Positions 59,237 through 64,000 of a stretch of DNA of 64,000 nt are shown here, piece after piece. The translations under genes were made by a program, and so were the position numbers. Under the pieces are notes generated by a model. The model was given only the letters and a program-made list of their open reading frames with translations, did no database searches and was not told where the DNA came from. The number at the start of each line of letters is the position of its first letter. Position 1 is the first letter of the stretch. Origin of the DNA: Sphingobacteriales bacterium 44-61 (GTDB lineage Bacteria > Bacteroidota > Bacteroidia > Chitinophagales > Chitinophagaceae); NCBI GenBank assembly GCA_001898405.1, contig MKTW01000002.1, positions 494,175-558,174 of the forward strand, read 5' to 3'.

Positions 59237-60940
59237 ATGCACACGAATACACTGAAGCAATTACTGTTCCTGGCATTGGTTGTTTCAACTTTGTCCGCAG
59301 CGGCACAGGATATTGAAAGGATCAATCTTAAAAAACCCATTCGTTTCAGTGGCTCGCTCAACCTGCAATTAGAAAGCTATTGGGCAAACGGGATCCCCAA
59401 CCGCAAACAGCCTTTTTCGTGGATGATCAGTGGAACGCCAACACTCACCATACTGGATGTTCCGGTACCGCTGTCTTTTCTGTTCAGCAATTTTGAAAAC
59501 CGTTACTATCAGCCATTCAATCAATATGGCATCAGTCCCAGGTTCCGGTCACTCACTATTCATGCGGGTTATCGCAATGTGCAGTTCTCACCTTTTACGC
59601 TGTCGGGCTACCGGATGTTGGGCGGCGGCTTTGAGTTCAACCCCAAAAAATTGCGCGTGGGTTTTATGTATGGACGGCTTAACAAATCGACCGCTATAGA
59701 TTCCATTCAGTTGGCAAACCCTTTGGCTTTTCGCACTACGCAAACCTATACGCGAATGGCCTATGCAGGAAAAATCGGCTTTGGAACGGAGAGGAATTAT
59801 GTGGATGTCAGCTTTTTAAAAGGGTGGGATAAAGCGGGGTCAGCTGCGCAAACAAAAGCCGATTCCTCCCTGGCCCCGGCAGAAAACATGGCAGCAGGCC
59901 TCTCCTGGAGACTCTCGCTGTTTAAGAATATTACCTGGCAAACTGACCTCGGTCTCAGCTTTTATACTTCCGATATATACGCCGAAAAAATTGTAGTGGA
60001 TTCAACCATGCACAAAATAGTGCGGAAACTGGTGAATATCTTTCAGCCCCGCGTTTCTTCAAAGTTGCTTACTGCAGGCGAAACAAGCATTCAGTATCAA
60101 AATAAATTCTTTGGGCTTGGATTGCAGTATCGCCGCATAGATCCCGAATATCAATCCATGGGCGCTTATTTTTTTCAAAGCGATATTGAGCAGTTCACAG
60201 CTTCGCCTTCGGTGCGTTTGCTCAAAGGCAAGTTGCAGATGAAAGCAAGTTTGGGATTGCAAAGGGATAACCTCTACCGGCAAAAATTAGCCACTTCGAA
60301 ACGTACAGTAGGCAATGCCAATATCAATTATACAGCTTCGCAGGTATTTGGCGTCAATTTCAATTATACCAATTTCGGCATAACACAAAATCCTTTGCGC
60401 ACTTCACCCACCGACGACCTGTTTAAACAGGTTTCACAAAGCCTGGTGCTGGTCCCCTACCTGAATTTCATTAGCGAAACATCAGTCAAAAATGTTCAGA
60501 TGGTGAGTAGCCTGCAATTGCTCAACACGCCAGTGAAAAGCATCAATGCCTCACCCAATCAAAAAACATTTTTCGGGATGTTGGGCTACAATCAAACATG
60601 GATAAAAAGCCAATATGCAGTAAATGTTTCAGCAAATTATAACAATACCAATCTGCCAGGTGGTGATATTGGTTCATTTGGCGCCGGCATTGGCGCATCA
60701 CTACCCCTGTTCAATAAAAAGCTGATGGTATCTGCAAACGGAAATTATAACAGCAATACCTACAACGGTAATCGCAACGGTTATTCCTTCAACGGCGATC
60801 TCGGCTTTCGCATTCAGATAGTGAAGTCAAGCGCTGTGCAGTTGAATTTCCTTTACCTGAAGAATCAGGCAAAAGACCAAACGCTGATACAAAGCTTTGA
60901 TGAAAAAACAGTCCGTCTGGGATATGGAATTAATTTCTAA
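59237..60940 (+). CDS. Outer-membrane beta-barrel-like protein
   Basis: A 567-residue exported protein (MHTNTLKQLLFLALVVSTLSAAAQDI). The mature part is a succession of alternating strands with aromatic girdles (FSGSLNLQLESYW, FGVNFNYTNFGIT, SANGNYNSNTYNGNRNGYSFNGDLGFRIQIV) and ends in IRLGYGINF with a terminal Phe, the sign of a beta-barrel insertion signal. No family recognised. It is followed by the TANFOR-type surface protein gene 25 bases later and is likely its partner in display or transport. Confidence 0.72.
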   Translation: MHTNTLKQLLFLALVVSTLSAAAQDIERINLKKPIRFSGSLNLQLESYWANGIPNRKQPFSWMISGTPTLTILDVPVPLSFLFSNFENRYYQPFNQYGISPRFRSLTIHAGYRNVQFSPFTLSGYRMLGGGFEFNPKKLRVGFMYGRLNKSTAIDSIQLANPLAFRTTQTYTRMAYAGKIGFGTERNYVDVSFLKGWDKAGSAAQTKADSSLAPAENMAAGLSWRLSLFKNITWQTDLGLSFYTSDIYAEKIVVDSTMHKIVRKLVNIFQPRVSSKLLTAGETSIQYQNKFFGLGLQYRRIDPEYQSMGAYFFQSDIEQFTASPSVRLLKGKLQMKASLGLQRDNLYRQKLATSKRTVGNANINYTASQVFGVNFNYTNFGITQNPLRTSPTDDLFKQVSQSLVLVPYLNFISETSVKNVQMVSSLQLLNTPVKSINASPNQKTFFGMLGYNQTWIKSQYAVNVSANYNNTNLPGGDIGSFGAGIGASLPLFNKKLMVSANGNYNSNTYNGNRNGYSFNGDLGFRIQIVKSSAVQLNFLYLKNQAKDQTLIQSFDEKTVRLGYGINF

Positions 60941-60965
60941 AAGAAGTAAGCACAACTTATTCATT

Positions 60966-63900
60966 ATGCCTACATTCAAAATATATCTCCTTGTCTTCCT
61001 CTCATTTTTTGCAGCAGCAAAGGGTATGGCGCAACAGGTAAATGTCTCCGTTACGCTCAGGCCGCCTTATTCTTCCAATATTGCCGACTACTATCGTTTT
61101 GAAAACAAGGCGGTCATCATCATCACTAATACGGGCGCCGCACCGGTGAGCCTGCGTTTGGGCGGAAGCATTACCAATGTGCAGCGCGGCGTATATATCC
61201 GCACCAATCCGGATGCCCGTCCATTACAGCCTATCAACGTCCCTGCTTTTGGCACAACCACCATTACCGCCAACCCTGACGTGATGAATTTTTTTGACCA
61301 AAACAATGTCATTACCAACGGCAACAGCCGGATGCTCGCCACCATTATACAAACCGGCAAGCTACCTGAAGGTAACTATGAATTGTGCCTGGAAGCATAC
61401 GACTACAATACCAATCGCCTGCTTTCGGCAAGGGGCAACGGCTGTTTTAATTTTGAATTGTCGTGGCTGGACCCACCGGTGATCACCTTTCCTCAAAACG
61501 GGCATATTTATCCTGCCGAACAGGTAGCAAAAAATTTCAGTTGGACACCGCCTTTGGGTAATCTCGCCGGTGCACTGATAGAATACGACCAGGTTGTAGT
61601 AAAAGTGCAGCCGGGGCAAAATCCCAATGATGCTATTGCCGCAGCCAGGGATTTTAAAGCAGGCAATCCGGTACTGAACAAAACCGGCCTGATGAGCCAA
61701 AGCTATATCACGCAACCTTTTGACCTGCCTTTTGAAGAAGGTGCTGTTTATGCGATGCAGATAGTTGCCCGCGACCGGAACGGCAAACAGCTCATTAAAA
61801 ACGAAGGCAGAAGCGAGATAGTGACTTTTTCTTTAGGCACAAGCGCTTTGAACGAAAAAATTGTCCAGAATCCTCTTGGCAACTCTTCTCCAAAATTTAT
61901 TGCAAAACAGTTGACGGGCAAACTACGCTACTATTGGAATAAGAATGGCAGTGCATCTAAATACAATAATTATGGACAATCCGTTGGTGATGGTTTAAGC
62001 ATGAATCCCAATAATCAACAACTGGCGGGCAGTGGTGGAGGTTTGGGTGTACAGCAAAGCAATGATCCCTTATATGGAAATAAGCCAGACGGCAGTTTAT
62101 TTTATGGCAATCAAACAGGCTTTTCCAACAAACAAAACAGTCCCCTGGCAGGCGTTACTGTGCAATTGTATGTAGTTACTCAATATAAGATTGCAGAAGG
62201 AATACAACCTGCAAGTTTGGATAACCTTGAAACTTCATTCAATTCAAGCGGGCTGCATGAAGGCCGTGATGGGATAATATATGAAGGCGGGCCATTGGCA
62301 ACGGCAACTACCGCAACTGATGGTAGTTTTTTCTTTGGAGTGCCTGATCTGGAGGATATGAATTTTGAATGGGAGCAGGATCAAACACCGGCATCCGTCA
62401 ATGGTACCAGATCCCCTGACAATCCATTAGGACAGGTTGTTAGTCTCAACACATGGCGCAGAAAGGTATTGATGATAAAAGTAGCAACCGCACCTCACAC
62501 TGCATGGCGTTATCCAATGCAATTTGTTGGCGGCGATATCCTTTCACAAGGTGCTGATATGGGCACGTTTTACAGCCCGGTAGTGGAATACTCAGAAACC
62601 GTAACCGTTGCAGAAAAAAATAATCCAAGCATCACCAAAAGCGGAATGGAAGTATTGCTCCTGCGGGTAAAAACGGCACAGCGTCCCTCCTACATTTATG
62701 TTCCAAAAGATGAAGTGCATCCGGGTAATTTTACTGACCCTGAAATATTCCGTTTCAATAATGTTGACTACGAAATTATTGCCAAAGACACTACCAATGC
62801 CCAGGGAAAAGCCACATTCGATCATATAGTCGGGCAGCGCTGCACTGATAATACCAATATGCTTTATTATTATGCACGGCCTGCCGACAATCTTTCTACC
62901 GGGTATTCGCTGGTGTTTCCTGCTCCTCAAAAATTATATACCGGTTGCATCTATAAGGGTGTGATTGGGGTTGATCTTGATATCCCCAGGATTTATGCAC
63001 GGGTAAGCAACACAGTTGCCGGCAATATGGGCGAGATGGCAATGTATGAGCAAGGCGCAAAATGGACACTCTGGCGAATAAAAAAAGCAGGTGCAGTTCA
63101 ATTGGGGCAAAGCCACGGGAATTGGGGTGCATTGATTGAAAATAACAAAACGAATTGGGCTTACATCAGGAGTGTGCTGGCAACAAGCGGGAATAATGCA
63201 TACCCCGCCAAAGCAGGAATTACCGGCGCTTCCGGAAGAATTGATGTAAAAGAGATGTATGTTACCTGGAGCCCCACCAATGAAGATTATTATTTTGTTC
63301 TGGAGATAGAAAAAGACGGCTTCTCTGCTATTATTACACCTGTTAACAAAAACAGCTCAGCTTCGGCTGCTCAAGGCGATATGCTGCCAGTTAAAAAAGG
63401 TGAAGCGTACAATCTTGGCGATCTTGATCTGAAACCCAATGGCAAGGTTACCATTACCCTGAAAGATGAAGAAGGCAGAAGTCTTCATGGCCAGGCCTAT
63501 TATACCGACCACCCTGCAACTGCACAGGTTGGAGAGATACAACCGCTCACACCTGGTTTTTTCATCAATCTTGCTGTGCCTTCAGGCAATGGCAGAAAGA
63601 TTGTTATCCTGCCAAAAGATATGGAAGTATATCAGCAGGACACTATCAGCATTGACGTCCCCGCCAGCGGTGTTTTGGAAAAAGAAGTGGTGGTGAAATA
63701 CAAGCTGCACCGCATTTATTTTAATATACAAGGCAGCAGCGGCATTGGCAACAGTAATCAAAAGAAAGCTTTACAGAACGCAAAAATCGAATTGCTGGAT
63801 CCTGTCAATATCAAAATGTATCCCGGCCTGCACAGCCCCTATATTTCGGAAGGCACATCTTCCAATGTCAATAATCTTCCCATCGGCGGTGGCAGAACTG

Positions 63901-64000
63901 ATAATAGCAGCGGCGTGGCAGATGATTTAGTGAATGAGTTTACCAGGACCACCAACCAGGGCGGCGGTGCTGATTTTGCCTTTAGAAATTCAGGCAGCAG
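60966..64000 (+). CDS. Large exported TANFOR-type surface protein, cut by the window end
   Basis: The reading frame from ATG 60966 runs to the window end (about 1,011 residues). It starts with a signal (MPTFKIYLLVFLSFFAAAKGMAQQ), followed by VNVSVTLRPPYSSNIADYYRF, the TANFOR-domain style of Bacteroidota surface proteins, then a WTPPLGN Ig-like region and many further beta-rich segments. Linkers rich in Gly, Ser and Asn occur near 62000-62130 and 63730-64000. The C-terminal sorting region is outside the window. Preceded by the barrel gene, with which it probably forms an operon. Confidence 0.75.
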   Translation, partial: MPTFKIYLLVFLSFFAAAKGMAQQVNVSVTLRPPYSSNIADYYRFENKAVIIITNTGAAPVSLRLGGSITNVQRGVYIRTNPDARPLQPINVPAFGTTTITANPDVMNFFDQNNVITNGNSRMLATIIQTGKLPEGNYELCLEAYDYNTNRLLSARGNGCFNFELSWLDPPVITFPQNGHIYPAEQVAKNFSWTPPLGNLAGALIEYDQVVVKVQPGQNPNDAIAAARDFKAGNPVLNKTGLMSQSYITQPFDLPFEEGAVYAMQIVARDRNGKQLIKNEGRSEIVTFSLGTSALNEKIVQNPLGNSSPKFIAKQLTGKLRYYWNKNGSASKYNNYGQSVGDGLSMNPNNQQLAGSGGGLGVQQSNDPLYGNKPDGSLFYGNQTGFSNKQNSPLAGVTVQLYVVTQYKIAEGIQPASLDNLETSFNSSGLHEGRDGIIYEGGPLATATTATDGSFFFGVPDLEDMNFEWEQDQTPASVNGTRSPDNPLGQVVSLNTWRRKVLMIKVATAPHTAWRYPMQFVGGDILSQGADMGTFYSPVVEYSETVTVAEKNNPSITKSGMEVLLLRVKTAQRPSYIYVPKDEVHPGNFTDPEIFRFNNVDYEIIAKDTTNAQGKATFDHIVGQRCTDNTNMLYYYARPADNLSTGYSLVFPAPQKLYTGCIYKGVIGVDLDIPRIYARVSNTVAGNMGEMAMYEQGAKWTLWRIKKAGAVQLGQSHGNWGALIENNKTNWAYIRSVLATSGNNAYPAKAGITGASGRIDVKEMYVTWSPTNEDYYFVLEIEKDGFSAIITPVNKNSSASAAQGDMLPVKKGEAYNLGDLDLKPNGKVTITLKDEEGRSLHGQAYYTDHPATAQVGEIQPLTPGFFINLAVPSGNGRKIVILPKDMEVYQQDTISIDVPASGVLEKEVVVKYKLHRIYFNIQGSSGIGNSNQKKALQNAKIELLDPVNIKMYPGLHSPYISEGTSSNVNNLPIGGGRTDNSSGVADDLVNEFTRTTNQGGGADFAFRNSGS

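Overview
The window comes from a Bacteroidota chromosome, most likely Chitinophagaceae-like. This rests on SusC/SusD pairs, TAnnTTTG promoters, LytTR regulators with LytS-type kinases, DUF6443 RHS proteins, TANFOR-type surface proteins and TlpA-like redoxins. No 16S rRNA or complete tRNA is present, so placement is by family content only.

Bases 1 to about 55,649 look like one integrated element. The first 14 bases look like the 3' end of a tRNA gene (probably tRNA-Leu; the rest lies outside the window). They recur at 55,636-55,649, directly before a terminator that would be the tRNA's original one. A tyrosine recombinase gene (397-1506) lies beside the left end, and related GACACA-type arm repeats lie inside both ends. 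From 55,650 on is ordinary chromosome: a redoxin, a NarL-type two-component pair, an outer-membrane barrel and a large surface protein cut by the window end.

Element layout. (1) 1.5-11.3 kb: small HTH protein, DUF4238 protein, RecA-fold ATPase and a 2,293-residue fusion (C5 methylase, RadC, N6 methylase, MutS-I-like segment, strawberry-notch-type helicase). (2) 11.3-23.5 kb: a tightly packed minus-strand operon of about 20 mostly unrecognised genes: several membrane proteins, peptidoglycan-cleaving enzymes (lambda-R-like lysozyme, two amidases, an L,D-transpeptidase-like protein), a peptidoglycan-binding protein, a two-repeat annexin-like protein, a transglutaminase-like protein and beta-rich proteins that could be particle components. 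No terminase, portal, tail, relaxase or T4SS gene is recognisable, so this may be a non-tailed virus-like or other envelope-crossing apparatus. Two paralogous HTH proteins and phased repeats sit at its head. (3) 23.8-31.4 kb: AraC regulator, small secreted Cys-containing protein, SusD, SusC, TlpA-like redoxin. (4) 31.6-39.2 kb: probable defence island with a structured-RNA candidate, an AAA ATPase/TOPRIM-like pair, a UDG-fold protein, a GmrSD-type DUF262/DUF1524 protein and a GumN-like protein; part of it is bounded by 86-bp diverged repeats. (5) 39.5-41.7 kb: lipoprotein with a JAMM-like domain and a DUF6705-like protein. (6) 42.0-46.2 kb: a 48-codon peptide, an attenuator-like hairpin, an LpxL/HtrB-like acyltransferase with a PqqD-like tail, a LytS-type kinase and a LytTR regulator: an agr-like layout and the best candidate for an undescribed system. 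(7) 46.4-52.8 kb: NUMOD4 protein, RHS protein with a Cys/His toxin-like tip, candidate immunity lipoprotein. (8) 52.7-55.6 kb: mercury module (ArsR, MerT-MerP fusion, GDCCVxC protein, VOC protein) between two perfect 40-bp direct repeats.

All family calls were made by reading motifs; no database search was run.
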